Below, one piece after another: positions 12,255-23,733 of a DNA stretch of 64,000 nucleotides. The first letter of the stretch is position 1, and every line of letters starts with the position of its first letter. This DNA comes from Oidiodendron maius Zn (lineage: Eukaryota > Ascomycota > Leotiomycetes > Myxotrichaceae): the NCBI GenBank assembly GCA_000827325.1, contig KN832870.1, positions 1,488,001 through 1,552,000 on the forward strand. Reading direction: 5' to 3'. A program made the position numbers and the translations under genes. The notes under the pieces are model-generated. The model was not told the DNA's origin. It ran no database searches and saw only the letters and a program-made list of their open reading frames with translations.

Positions 12255-14339
12255 TTATAGTACAAGTAACCCTAAAACGCTAGATATTACCAATACAATG
12301 CCCAGTCTACTATGGGCGAACAGCATTTGCCTAGCACCACTGTCAGGCGCAGGCGGATTGGTCTGTCCGCTCTGAGCCGTCGACGTCGTTATCGTGACAT
12401 TCGAAGCTGAAGGCGGTCTGTTAATTGCGCCAAGGGGAATGTTTGTAGTTGTTTCGGTAGATGACGTTGTTATAGAGGAACTTAGAAGTGGCGATACCAG
12501 CGTCATGGTGCTGGTGCTGAGTATCATTGACGATGAAGTAGTAACTACCAAAATCGTTGTATAATTGAGAGACCTGGTCATATTTGAAGATGAACACGAG
12601 GTAGAGCTGAAAGAAGAGGGTATGGAAGTGGAGGTTGTTGCTACTGTTGAGTCTGAAGATGAGGAGGAGGAGGTTATGGCTTTAGATATGACAGAGGTAG
12701 TTGAGGCGGTGGTGACAACTGAATTGGGTGTTGCAGATGGCGAAGCGCCTACAAAGCTTGCAATTATGCCTCCAATGCCCACGGATGTCTGGATATTGTC
12801 ATGAGGCTGACCATTTGCAACTTCAACAGTCGGCCATGCCAAGGAGCTCACCCCACCTGCAGGCATATACACCATGATGGCCTTCGGCGCTGCTGTCACT
12901 ACGAAGTGGTTGTCCAAGGTAATTTCGGGTCCACCAAGAGTCGCTGTTTGGCTTCCAACCAGGACACTTGTAGCTCCAACAGCGGCAGTAATTGTGAATG
13001 AAGCAATGGTGCCAATGACCACTGGCTTGTTAGGTACGGCACCAGTGGTTTGTAGTCTATCTGTGGCAGCGGGAACATCTGGTACGCCTTCAGGCTTTGA
13101 CGCCGAAGTCGAGGTTGACTGTACCCTTGCATTTGAGGTCGGTGTTGGTAGTGAGGAAGTGGTGAATGTGGGACTGGAAGTTGACGTTGAAGTAGAAGTT
13201 TTAGTCGTGGTAGAGGTAGAAGATGAAGGAGTAACTTTCGGTTGATCGGGGTTTGCGGCAGCAATCGTGGTCGCTGTAGTTGGTGTAATTGCAACCGGTG
13301 AATCCGATGTTATAGGTAGCAATCCTGAAACGGTTGGAACAGCTCCAGGGGGGTCAAAAATGCCAACTTCATCATTGAAATGAGCGCAGTTCTTCCAATA
13401 GGGCCTGTAAACAAGTCTGTCAGTGGAATTAAGATAAACTAACCGGCAACACTTACCCTCCAATTGCCCACACTTCTGGAGGCACCACGAAGTGAGGGTT
13501 GCATCTATAGAAACTGTCTTCAATAGGATGAAGAGTCATGATGGCTGGGATTAGACTCCACAGATTGGATGGAAGAGTGGAGCAGCCCGCGAGGTCGTTC
13601 AATGTCAACGGCCTTGGTGGCCCCATTCTGGAAACTGCGGCAGAGTTTGCATACGGTTGCATCGTCAAGGCATGCGAGATAGGCATTGAAACAACTTTAT
13701 TAGAGAAAGTTGGACCCAGGGTACCGCATTGGTTATTACCCCACGCGGTCTCGACCAGCATGTATAATGAAGGGGAGGTCCTATAGGATTAAGTCAGGGA
13801 ATAAGTCTTAGCTGACGGCGAAAATTTTGACTTACATTGTAACAGACCATTCCGGGTTATACCATGTCGATGGATATGTTGCATTAGCAGAATTCTGTGG
13901 GAAGTAGCTTATTTCTACTACTCCGAGATGCCTTAATACCGCGAGTCAGCGATTTTCTTTCCGTATGGAGTCAGCACATACATAGTACAAGAAAGGTATT
14001 CGATTGATCCATCGGTAGATGTTTGATAACATGTATTCTCTGCCAAAACCTGATCTCCCCATGGTGGAGGAGAGGTAATGGTACTCGGAGGCGCAGAAGT
14101 GGTAGTGGTAACATGCGAGGCTGTTGATGCGGTAGCGACAGTTGTCGTGAGTGCTGGTACTGGGGCTATGTCCCGCACGTCTGGGTTTGATTAGTATCTG
14201 TCTAGAGCAAAGCGGAATTGTTGGACCAAGTTCGGCAACGTAAGATCTTACCTAGACTCTGGCATAAGCTTGCCCAGCCAAGTAGTATTAGTATTATGTA
14301 CAAAGGCAGATTATGCCCTGCTCTTGAGAACCACTGCAT
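12255..14339 (-). CDS. Secreted Ser/Thr-rich, probably GPI-anchored cell-wall protein
   Basis: A surface protein of 618 residues from five exons: 14339-14252, 14180-13982, 13931-13836, 13780-13457 and 13404-12255. The N-terminus (hydrophobic LYIILILLGWASLC) is a signal peptide. A Cys-containing ectodomain follows (residues about 30-250), then a long Ser/Thr-rich stretch expected to be O-mannosylated. A module around residues 375-460 (VVIGTIASFTI, VLVGSQTATLGGPEITL) resembles the extended repeat found in many fungal adhesin-like proteins. The end, with a small-residue site near PDSGAR and a hydrophobic tail, fits a GPI attachment signal. The intron between exons 2 and 3 (13932-13981, 50 bp) is needed to keep frame and has a GCTGAC branch motif. 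The role in adhesion or wall structure is inferred. Confidence 0.85.
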
Positions 14340-15669
14340 GGTTTCATGAGGACATAAAACGAGTGAATTCAGCCTAGTTGGAGGAGAGCCCGATGAAAGA
14401 GAGAAAGACAGGCGCAGAGCCTTATACTTTGCTTTGCCAGGCTGGTCCCATGTGCATACTGGAACCGGGTTCCAGGCTCAGGGACCTCTCGTGGAGACCT
14501 AGGCTACGGTACCTGGCTCATAAGGCCTGGGCATGCAGGTGTCCTGCACTAACACACTTCCCGACTCTATGGAGGGCTGGATTAAGGTAGGAGCCCGGAT
14601 AGAATGGTGGATCGTGACATCCATGCTCTGCCTATAGGAAGTGCAGTACGCCGCTTTGGGTACTATTAGTTGTCTTGACTGCTGTTTTCGGCGGCGCAGT
14701 CGGTGGCACAGCACACGAGGGTATACTATATATACGCGTAATGGAACCTTTCAGGTACGTACCGTCCTTAGGTACTGTACTTTGTCGCCTTCGCAGCGGA
14801 AACTTTTCTGAACCGTTCAAGAAGTGGCCAGGTATTCCAAATGTTCAAGACTCACTCTGCATGACTGGGCCAACTGCGTGGAATGCGATTCTCTTTGTTT
14901 TAGGATACACATTAATTAATATCCGAGAGGCAGCCTGCGCAAAGGATCTTGCGGCAGAACAGTTCTTCTCTGGAACAATCTGCCCGGTATTTAGACTCTC
15001 TGCTTCCGCTGCTGTGACCACCGCTCTTCCGAGCCTCGTAGATAAACATCTTCAAGGAAGTCTTGTTTCGGTCCGTGGGTCGTCATCCTGACTGTATTGA
15101 GAGTGGCAATGCGACACCCTCTCTGCGTCCCACGGGGTTACACAAACATTTGTTTCGGCACTGTACCGTGCAGTTGGGACTGTGAGAGAAGTTCGGATGA
15201 TTCTCGAATACTCGAAAACGGCCGACATAAACTATTCTAATGAGCTGTGACCCCTTTCAACTCCCTCATCTCCAATCAAATAAACAGCCATTGCCCTCTC
15301 GGATTGCCTAGACCAGTTGTAGTGTATAGTGGGGACCGATATATCGATGTGGTGGCTATGCTGACAAGATGCTGGTCTTACGATGCTTGGCTTAAGAATA
15401 GCACTGACTAGTATGGAATTTTTTCCTTCTCCCATCAGCCACATTAGCTGAATGCAATCAGACCAGGTGCAGGGACGTCGAGGCTCAGGCCATGAGGTCT
15501 CAGGCACATGGAAAGTGTGGAGGAAGGGCAATCCAGATCTAGGTTGTCCATGCAACGCCTCCTACTTCAGTCAGCGCCCTCCTACGACTTCTTTTCCTCT
15601 TCCACCCTTTTGTTATCATGGTATCCAATGCGGCTCCCTCAGACCCATGATACCCCACGATAGATAACA
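14340..15669. other. Intergenic, 1.3 kb, divergent promoters
   Basis: A head-to-head interval between two cell-surface genes. A 138-codon open frame at 14675-15091 begins at TTG, lacks splice context and shows no domain; I do not call it. I see no repeat or RNA gene. Confidence 0.5.
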
Positions 15670-17885
15670 ATGTTCCTTCTTCTTGATGTGTGGCTGTTGG
15701 CTTCGACCATGATACCGGTAGCTTCTGCCGCGTTCTGGGGAAGTCGCGCAGAGAACGACACGCAGGTCCCCGCGCCATTGGTCGTGCCTCCAAGTCAGTA
15801 CTGGTATGTCTTGACTCTTGATAATAGGTGCGGTGCGACGGATCTAACTGTCCATAAAGGGATGGCGATGATGGGGCGTGGTCATCGTTTGCTCTTCGAG
15901 TCGGTACACCAGCGCAGAATGTTCGCGTACTTGTCTCGACCAATTCGCCGGAAACGATGGTCGTCCTTCCCTTGGGCTGTACAACACAGGCAATCAAACC
16001 ACTGCCAAGTGGCTGCGCCAATGCTCGAGGGGGCCTCTTCAACAGCAGCCTGTCATCGACGTGGATGGATCAGGGCTTGTTTGGAATCAATCAGGACGGT
16101 GTAGGATTCGAGGCCAATCTGGGATACTCAGTCAACGCAGACTATGGGCTTGAAACCCTGGGCCTCGGGTTTGCTGGAGGCCCCAGTGAGCCTACGCTAG
16201 AGAATCAGACTGTTGCTGCGATTGCCTCCAAGTCTCCCTTCTATACGTATGCTTCCAATCTCACATGATTTGCAATATATGCTAATTGATTGACGTCGCA
16301 GGGGAATTTTCGGCTTGGGTACGCAGCCTGTTAACTATTCTACAATTGGGAATTTCTCTGCTCCTTCATTCTTCACGTCCTTGAGGTCAAAGCAGCTCAT
16401 CCCAAGCTTAAGCTGGAGCTATACGGCTGGTGCCAAGTACCGTACGCTGCCAGCATCAAATCCTCCTCATTCATGCAACTAACCGTCCCGACAGGTCTCA
16501 AGGCAGGGCAATATGCGCAGCTTATCTTTGGAGGTTACGATAGTTCACGATTTACGCCAAACTCAGCAAGCTTTACACTAGCTGGTGATATTGACCGCGA
16601 TATAGTAGTCGGTATCCAGTCAATAACGTACAGCGGCACGACTCAAACGAGCCTCCTAACTACACCAATATTTGCTTTTATCGAGTCAACTGATCCCAAC
16701 ATCTGGCTACCAAAGGCTGCATGCCAGGCTATTGAGCAGGCTTTTGGCATATCTACGGACAAAGCGACTGATCTCTACCTGATCAACTCTACGCAGTATG
16801 CCAAGCTTCAGACCACTAACCCTCAAATCACGTTCACACTCGGCGATAGCCTGACGGGCGGCGAAACGGTGAACGTTGTGCTTCCATTTGGAGCCTTGGC
16901 GCTGCCTGCATCATATCCGTTAACCTCAAACGATACCTATTACTTCCCTCTGAAAACAGCAGCTAATGACAGTCAAATCACCCTGGGAAGGGCCTTCCTT
17001 CAAGAGGCGTAAGTAGACACAGTCTTAGTAGTTGGACCGCACTGACAATACAATAGGTATTTGACTGTTGACTATGAACGCGGTAACTTCTCCGTAAGTC
17101 AGTGTACCTGGCAGGATGGTGCCCCGGCACAGATCGAGTCCATTGTATCGTCATCGTACTCTGCAACCCCTTCGCCTACTTCGTCGCCTACCTCTGACGC
17201 GGCGACGGGTTCCAAAAAGCTGTCGTCTGGAGCAACAGCAGGAATTGTGATCGGTGCCGTGTTGGTAGTTGCTGCTGCTGCAGGGCTGGCTTACTACTTC
17301 TTCATCGTCCGACGTAAACGGGCCAATTCAGTCAATGAGGAGCAGCCGATACATCCAGCGGTTTTGCCTCAAGCCTCATACCATGGGCAAGCACGACCAG
17401 GTGAGGTTGCTGGTACAGACTCATACTATGGCCAAGCACGGCCAGGTGGGGTTGTTGGTACAGACTCTTACTATGGCCAAGCACAGCCCGGTGAGGTTGC
17501 TGGTACAGCACTCCAAGTATGGGGCGACGCAGCAGAAAACTATAAAATCGTACCGAACCCCGCTCAAGGCACTCACGAAGTTCCGGGTAGTGAAATCTTC
17601 CAATTAGCAGGCCAACACGAAAGGAGTATTTCCGAGTCCACTGGCATGACCCAGTACTATGGAGTACCGGGATTCAGGGGCCAGGGAATTGCGCATGAAT
17701 TGGAAGGAAGTAGACCAGAAGTTCAAGAGATGGACGATGTGTCTAGTCGAGGCAGACTATCTCCCGTTAGTCGGGCACACTCGCCGCCTTCAACGGGAGC
17801 ATTATCACCATTTTCGTCAGGACAACATCGAGCCGGTTCTCCAAACTCCTCTAAGCCCGGAAGCCCATTATCTTCCGTCCGTTGA
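15670..17885 (+). CDS. Membrane-anchored pepsin-fold (A1-like) protein lacking catalytic aspartates
   Basis: A type I membrane protein of 667 residues from five exons: 15670-15803, 15860-16246, 16302-16441, 16495-17008 and 17057-17885. A signal peptide (MFLLLDVWLLAST) is followed by a pepsin-like domain: SQYWDGDDGAWSSFALRVGT, PAQNVRVLVSTNSPETMVV, LIFGGYDSSRFTPNS, FAFIESTDPNIWLP and LGRAFLQEAYLTVDYERGNF. A Ser/Thr stalk leads to one helix (GIVIGAVLVVAAAAGLAYYF) and a basic stop-transfer, then a cytosolic tail of about 200 residues. In active A1 peptidases both lobes carry D-T/S-G; here these positions read S-T-N and E-S-T-D-P, so both aspartates appear lost. The tail holds three 15-residue repeats. 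It is probably a non-catalytic surface sensor or scaffold; that role is inference. Confidence 0.88.
17376..17510 (+). repeat. Three tandem 45-bp coding repeats
   Basis: Three consecutive 45-bp units (17376-17420, 17421-17465, 17466-17510) encode variants of the 15-residue unit S-Y-x-G-Q-A-x-P-G-x-V-x-G-T-x in the cytosolic tail of the pepsin-fold membrane protein. The copies differ at several bases but preserve frame. Confidence 0.95.
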
Positions 17886-18312
17886 TTAAAGCATACATTT
17901 TGGCGTTCATGGTTTTTGAAAATATGGCGACACGGATGCATGACCGGCGCATTTGCTTAGATAAAGCTGTTATGAGTCTTACATGTGCATTATGAGATGC
18001 TAGTGTGGTCCGGATAGACTGTGCATTTAGAATACTACATAATCCCATAATAAATAACGCCAATTCAACGAGTCAGGTAGATTCGTTTACTCATTGAGAC
18101 TGCTCATTGTTCTCGCACTGCATCAAAGCTAAGAAATTTCCGAATGCGGTCCTCAACAATGGTCCTGCTCAGTTTTATACTCGTCAAAGAATGTCTTTGC
18201 TTTGTAAATCGGGCGAGTCTCTGTTAATTTGGGATACTATGTTAGGGTTCGTTGCAGTCGTCCAGTTCAATGATCCATTCGTTCCAGTCTCACGAAACAC
18301 GCAATTGAGATA
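17886..18312. other. Intergenic, 427 bp
   Basis: Contains the 3' end of the pepsin-fold gene and the promoter of the kinase gene. Nothing else is recognisable. Confidence 0.5.
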
Positions 18313-20024
18313 ATGTATATGGCAGGTAAGAAGGCCGCCAAACGACGGCGACCGTCCGTAGAGGACGACTTGGATCCGCCACCACTGAAGACGCGCCGCA
18401 TTGCGGGCATGGATATTGGCCCCAATCACCGCCCATATCGGAATATGGATTTGGATCCGTATGCCCAGTTGTCTTCCGAGTCGAGCGGATCCGGGGATAT
18501 GGAGAGCCCAACCCAGCAACGTCGATTGTGGCAAGATAGGGACGGCAGGACTCGCCGGGGGCTTGAGGACAGTCTTGCACCAGAGCTACAGGACCTATGG
18601 CTTGAGTCTAATAAGAATTGGAAATATGGCCTGAACGAATTATGGAAAGGTAAAAAGGTTCTGGGTATGGGCGGGTATGGCCTGGTCGGATTATGGGAAT
18701 ACAAGAAGAGTGACGATGACGTGATAAGGGTTGTAGTGAAGCAGAGTGCTGGTAAAGATCGCGCGCTGAAGTCGGAGAGTGATGTATTAAGTCGGATAGC
18801 TGAGACTGGGACGAAGCACGTGGTGAGGTTGCTGAAAAAGTATCACGAGGAGCGCGGCCAGGGGACTTCAGACCAGTGGGATTCCGATTCCGGGTATGTT
18901 AGTCGGATTTATCTTGAGTATTGTCCTCATGGGGATATGAAAGCCGTGATGAAGAAGCTTAGGTATGTTGGTTCTCCTATGCATATATGGTCCAAGATTC
19001 CTGCCTGCAGTGTTAATTCATCTAGGAAAGTTGAAATAGAACAAGGCATCTTGCCTGAGTACTTTGTCTGGTCGGTATGGGAATGTTTGGCTAGGGGCTT
19101 GTGTGTATTGCAGAATGGCAACGAGAATCGCGAAGGCCCTAGATGGCCCTACCCAGAGATTGGACACTTTGATATCAAGCCGCATAACAGTAAGTTTTCT
19201 CACCTTCAAAACAAACTGGTCTGGCTGACCGTCATAGTATTGGTTGGAAAACGGGATGAACGAGAGCATGCCAGGGTAGAGATCTTTAAAATCGCTGATT
19301 TGGGTATTGCTCTTCCTATTCCAGAAAAGCCAGACGATCCTGAGTGGTTGCAGAAGGTAGCATACCGCGGAACAGGGCCTTGGATACCCCCTGTATGTAT
19401 ACTCTTCCCATCTTCTGCCATTCCACCATGCTGAAGTCTATGCAGGAACAGCGGGATGATGGGACACCTCATCGTATGGTCGGCACGCCCATCAGTGTCT
19501 GGGCAGTTGCCAAGTGTATGTATGAATTCATACGATTCGGACGCAGTTTCGGCATCCAAAACTACTTCTACTGCCATTTACCCTCCCTTAACATGACTCT
19601 TGAGACACTCGGCCGCAAGATACTTCGCCCGAAATATGACAAATATAGTGATGGTTTGCGCTCACTTCTACTACAGTGCCTGGCACGGGATCCTACACAA
19701 CGGCCCTCGCCACGGGAGATTCTGCGTCGATGCCAGGACTCACTGAAAGTTCTAGACCCAGAGAGTGTGCGACACGTTCCTATGCCCGAAGACCAAAGTG
19801 ACGACCGAGAGATGCTCGACAGATCCGATTCAGGATGGTTTAGTGCCTGGAGCTACACGACATCACCTATCAGGGCCGGCGTTTCAAATATCTCCTCTCA
19901 AGGAAATGTCTTCACACCAAGACCGCCTGCGCGTAAGAGCAATGCACCATCACCTGCGTCGCGAAGGTTTCCTATTCGTGGCCTTCAAGAACCCGCGGTT
20001 CCTCGTGTCCAACCCAGAGAGTAG
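18313..20024 (+). CDS. Protein kinase-like protein (fungal expansion)
   Basis: 515 residues from four exons: 18313-18962, 19026-19189, 19238-19392 and 19446-20024. The Arg/Lys-rich N-terminus (KKAAKRRRPS) may be a nuclear signal. The kinase domain shows a glycine loop VLGMGGYGLVG, the ATP-site lysine in VVVKQ, a hinge region IYLEYCPHGDM, the catalytic loop HFDIKPHN and the metal loop ADLG. Substitutions are Phe for Arg in HRD, Leu for Phe in DFG, and Ser where subdomain IX usually has Asp (PISVWAVAKCMYEF). The catalytic Lys and Asp residues are kept, so activity is possible. The C-terminal tail is Ser/Pro-rich. The substrate and pathway are unknown. It is convergent with the secreted hydrolase-like gene. 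Confidence 0.8.
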
Positions 20025-20279
20025 GCAGGAAAGGGCATAACGGGATGAAATGGAGGCATGGCGTGAGGAGCTCAAAACGAAATCTGTAACATCAAGGGAA
20101 ACATTGCGGTATTTTTGAAGAGGTTTGAACTAAATGATAAGTGTGGTGTAGTAGCACATGAATACAGATATGTTCTGTTCAATGTACTATTATTTGCAAA
20201 TAAGACCATCCGGATATACTGTTTACAGATAAGCCTGCCAATGTATTATATAATATTAGAATAGTAATTAAGACCGCGT

Positions 20280-22080
20280 TCAGCTTGAAGTAAGGCTCAA
20301 GACCAAGATACCTGTTTCCAAGCCCTTGAGTCCCGATTTCGAAAGCTTATCTCCTGAAACAGCCCATGTCGAATTTCCATACAATACCTGGTCGACGCTA
20401 ACAGCAACTTGTGGTAATGTGATGGATATATCGGAATCGAAATCGACGTACTCCTCACTGGCAACCCCCACCATCATCTTAGATCCCACGATCCACGCAC
20501 TAGCATCGACCAAAGGCTCGCCTTCAACGGGGAGGTTTTTAATGGCATTAGAGCCGAAAAGAAAATCTATTGCTGGTTTGGTTTTCAAGACGTTCCCTAA
20601 TTTGCCACTCTCGACATTAATTTCATCCGTGCTTGGATATTCCCAGTACGTGATGCCCTTGGCATTATGATTAACTGCTAGCACCATCATGTTCTCGAGT
20701 TCAGCAGGGCTGGGGACCGATTGCCAATAATCCTGGTTTCCGAACGCTTGGAGGACGGCCCAGTTTGGCTTCGATCCTTGACCATCGATATTTGCCTGAT
20801 AATTTGTGAATTGGTCAAGACGGATCGAGACATCAGTGAGGGTTCCATCGCAGTTGTCGCAGCCACAATCCCCGTATGTTAGATTGCATGGAGTGTCCCA
20901 GCGGACAGACCAAGTGGCATTAATACCTACCGGGTAGGCATCTTCGAAGATTATTTCAGCACCAGACGCATAGTCAGCGTAATAGTAGTCTTGGCAATTG
21001 AGAACAAGAGATACTGGGTGATATGGATCAAGAGATTTAAGCTGGTTGTATGTGTCCAACGTGGCATTGAGGGGATCAGATGTGCCGTCTGGTTCGTCGC
21101 CTGTGTACCACATGAGAAGGGACGTCCGGTTTTTCCACATTGAGACTTGGTCGTTGACTTTTGTCGCATTTAGATACGAGTACCTCATATCGTAAATGTT
21201 CAAGAGATTCAGCTCGTCCATACGGTCCCAATATTGCGCCAATGAAGGTGGGAATGAGCTGTCTGGACCAGATCCGTCAGGGACAACATTTATGGCATTG
21301 AAACCTTGAGCAGAGTAGGTGTCCAGGTGCTCGAAGCTAATATTTGTGGAAGGCGTGACATATGATGCGTCTGCGTAGTAGCCATTCTGGAAGACAGGGT
21401 ACCAACCGTCCCAATTGTTGAAAGCATTCTGGACATATAGGCCTCCAAAGAGATGGTCAATTTTCACCGCACTGCCATAGGACCGTGCGGGCAGTATGTA
21501 TACCTGAGCAGACGCAGTGAAGGACTGTTCACCATCTGGTGACGTGCCATATATTGAGACTTGGTATGGCGTTTCCCGTGGTGTGAAGGAAGAGAATGAG
21601 AATCCGAAAACATTTCCGCTTGAGTTCACTGGGACAGAATTTCTGACGAGAAGTGCTCCATTCTCCTCGTTGAAAATGTCGAAGTCTAATGTAGTGAACG
21701 GATTCCCAGTGCTGCTGCCCGGTGTATCATAAGAGACGTTGGTAAATGGCTGACCAAAGATATATGATAGTGGGGCATTCACGATGAAGGCCCCGGACCC
21801 ATCGCTTTCCAGGAAGATAGTGTACTGTGGTTGGACCGTGAGGTAGAGCATGGGCTTTGACTGCGGGGTGGGAAAGACGAACTGCCCACCCGGATCCAAC
21901 GAGTGATTGCTAACATCAATTTAGCAAAAGCCAAGAGTCGATATACAAATAATCAACTCACGTGCTCATATATGGCTTCCCACACCAAGTTTGCACATCG
22001 GCAGGGGCATTGAACGCCGCGACATTGAGGCCGCTCCCTAGGATGGCGAGGCCAATGTAAAATAGGCTCGACACCTTCAT
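20280..22080 (-). CDS. Secreted glycoside-hydrolase-like protein
   Basis: 582 residues from two exons (22080-21962 and 21909-20280). The N-terminus has a clear signal peptide (MKVSSLFYIGLAILGSG). Many N-x-S/T sites suggest a secreted glycoprotein. An N-terminal beta-rich part is followed by a region with TIM-barrel hydrolase character: FQNGYYADASYV, INVVPDGSG, LLMWYTGDEPDG, IIFEDAYPVG, then a C-terminal beta domain. The acidic YTGDEPDG and FEDAYP segments would suit glycosidase carboxylates. Similar uncharacterised proteins labelled as glycoside hydrolase catalytic core are, to my knowledge, common in fungi. The substrate is unknown, and the catalytic assignment is inference. Confidence 0.75.
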
Positions 22081-22920
22081 TTCCAGTCTACAGCGGGGTG
22101 ATTTTCGACGAGGAGGAACTAAGTTATCGAGATGTCAACCTCGCACTCGACTCCCATCTTCTTCCTACCCCTGATGGAAGGGAAATCGTGATCTGCAGTC
22201 ACGTGCATTTAAGACTGCGATGCAACGTTGCCGCGCAAGCAGAGACATTAATCCACCCCATTCTTGACCTTCGATGATTTGCCATTGCCGATCAGAACGG
22301 GCAGGTCGGGAGCACAAAACGCAATGCATGTTGACGAGAAAGATATCACGGCAAACAACCGGCGTTGGCGCCGGGAGTTTTGCCGGCCAGAGCGGGGGCC
22401 CGGCAATTGGCCATTTCATAATTATCACGTGAATTACATATTATGTAATGACCTCTGGACCCCCTTCCCTATCCCGACTTTCGCGCTTGTCTTTCTCACA
22501 CTGAAGTTGGAGGCCGGAAATGGCACAGAATGGTCTCTGAGAAACTTGGGAGGGGGAAGAGATTGCACCGCGTGCTCTATGAAGTCACCCGTGACCGCTC
22601 CGACTGCAGGAAAATGACTTACGACAACCAACGTTTACATTTGTTGGGAAGTTTAGGCAGTAGCGGATCATGTAAGTATGTCTTCCACCATCTCGCATTG
22701 AATCTTCATACACTTCCCACGTATATCGAAGGCGGTATCTCTATATCAGTTCCTGCGTCTTTCACAGTTCTGGAGAGCAGCTGCTTGCGCTATTGGCTCG
22801 CTCAAGACTTGAACCTGTCTTCTTTAGGGCATTGCTGCCGTCTCACTCGCGCCTTGTCTCCAAGTCAGAGCCTAGAATCCTCGGTCTCCTCAGCCTTCTA
22901 TCTTCACCCGTGACGGGGAA
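22081..22920. promoter_or_regulatory. Divergent promoter region with CACGTG sites and a 17-bp palindrome
   Basis: An 840-bp interval between the secreted hydrolase-like gene and the DUF4188 gene. It contains CACGTG at 22200-22205 and 22426-22431, and an adjacent perfect palindrome of 8+1+8 bp (ATTACATA-T-TATGTAAT) at 22433-22449, only one base after the second CACGTG. Open frames here are short and unconvincing. Confidence 0.6.
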
Positions 22921-23733
22921 ATGTTGCCCACGATGCGTGGTGGTTCGTCGCTCTTATCCTATTTCCGCGATGATTTCAGAATGGAGACTTGGCTTCTCGC
23001 CGGAGCCTGCCTGCAGGCTGTTGGTATTCTTCTCCTTGGCCAACGTTCTCTCATCATTACCGCTGTCCTGCTTGGGTACCAGCTAGGCGCTGGCCTGCTC
23101 AAAGACCAGGGCCTATTCAAATCCAACCAATCTAAGAACGTGAAATGGGGGAAATGGACGATGCAATTTCCGCGCAGAGAGAGCGATGCTCCATTGCAAG
23201 ATCGAAGTCCTAGTGACGAGGAGATCGTCGTCTTTATGCTAGCATCCCGTTCCAACCACCCCAGGGGCCGATTCGCGCCTGGATTCATAGTGATGGGAAA
23301 GTATTTTGGCGACATGTGGCGCGATCTAGCCAAAAATCGACAGACCAACGGCTTCCTGGGTAAAACATCTACCCTTATGTCAACGGATGAAGACTGCAGC
23401 AACACCATGTGTTGGCTGTCATACTGGAAAGACATGGAGTCCCTCCAAGCCTTCGCTAACGGTCCCGTTCACAAGAAGGGCCTTGTTTGGTACATGAAGA
23501 CCGCCCTGAAAGAGTACCCAGGCATTGGAATCATGCATGAAACATATCATATTCCAAAAGGACACTGGGAAACGATAATGTTCAACATGAGACCGTTTGG
23601 TCTTACTGCCACGCAACACTTCGTTGATGATAAAGATGCAGGGGAGAAAAGACCAGTGAGCGCTGTAATTGAGGCCAAAGGTAAGACGTGGGATAAAATG
23701 AGAGACAGGATGGGTACCTCAGATTCGGCGTAG
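22921..23733 (+). CDS. DUF4188 (monooxygenase-like) membrane-associated protein
   Basis: A single-exon gene of 270 residues. Near the N-terminus are two hydrophobic stretches (METWLLAGACLQAVGILLLG and SLIITAVLLGYQLGAGLL). The rest matches my memory of the DUF4188 pattern: EEIVVFMLASRSNHPRGRFA, FLGKTSTLMSTDE, MCWLSYWKDMESLQAFANGP, then GIGIMHETYHIPKGHWETI. Members are described as monooxygenase-like with a ferredoxin-like alpha/beta fold, and in fungi often lie near secondary metabolism genes; no such cluster is seen here. The true reaction is unknown. The start at 22921 is the first ATG in frame; a later Met at residue 6 or 21 is possible. Confidence 0.8.
   Translation: MLPTMRGGSSLLSYFRDDFRMETWLLAGACLQAVGILLLGQRSLIITAVLLGYQLGAGLLKDQGLFKSNQSKNVKWGKWTMQFPRRESDAPLQDRSPSDEEIVVFMLASRSNHPRGRFAPGFIVMGKYFGDMWRDLAKNRQTNGFLGKTSTLMSTDEDCSNTMCWLSYWKDMESLQAFANGPVHKKGLVWYMKTALKEYPGIGIMHETYHIPKGHWETIMFNMRPFGLTATQHFVDDKDAGEKRPVSAVIEAKGKTWDKMRDRMGTSDSA

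Noticed and set aside
12565-13245. Plus-strand Glu/Val-rich open frames opposite the surface-protein gene.
   Set aside because: They are the complement of Ser/Thr-rich codons in the minus-strand gene, a known artefact of such composition.
14675-15091. 138-codon plus-strand frame in the spacer between two surface genes.
   Set aside because: It starts at TTG, has no splice or domain support and lies where both neighbouring promoters should be.
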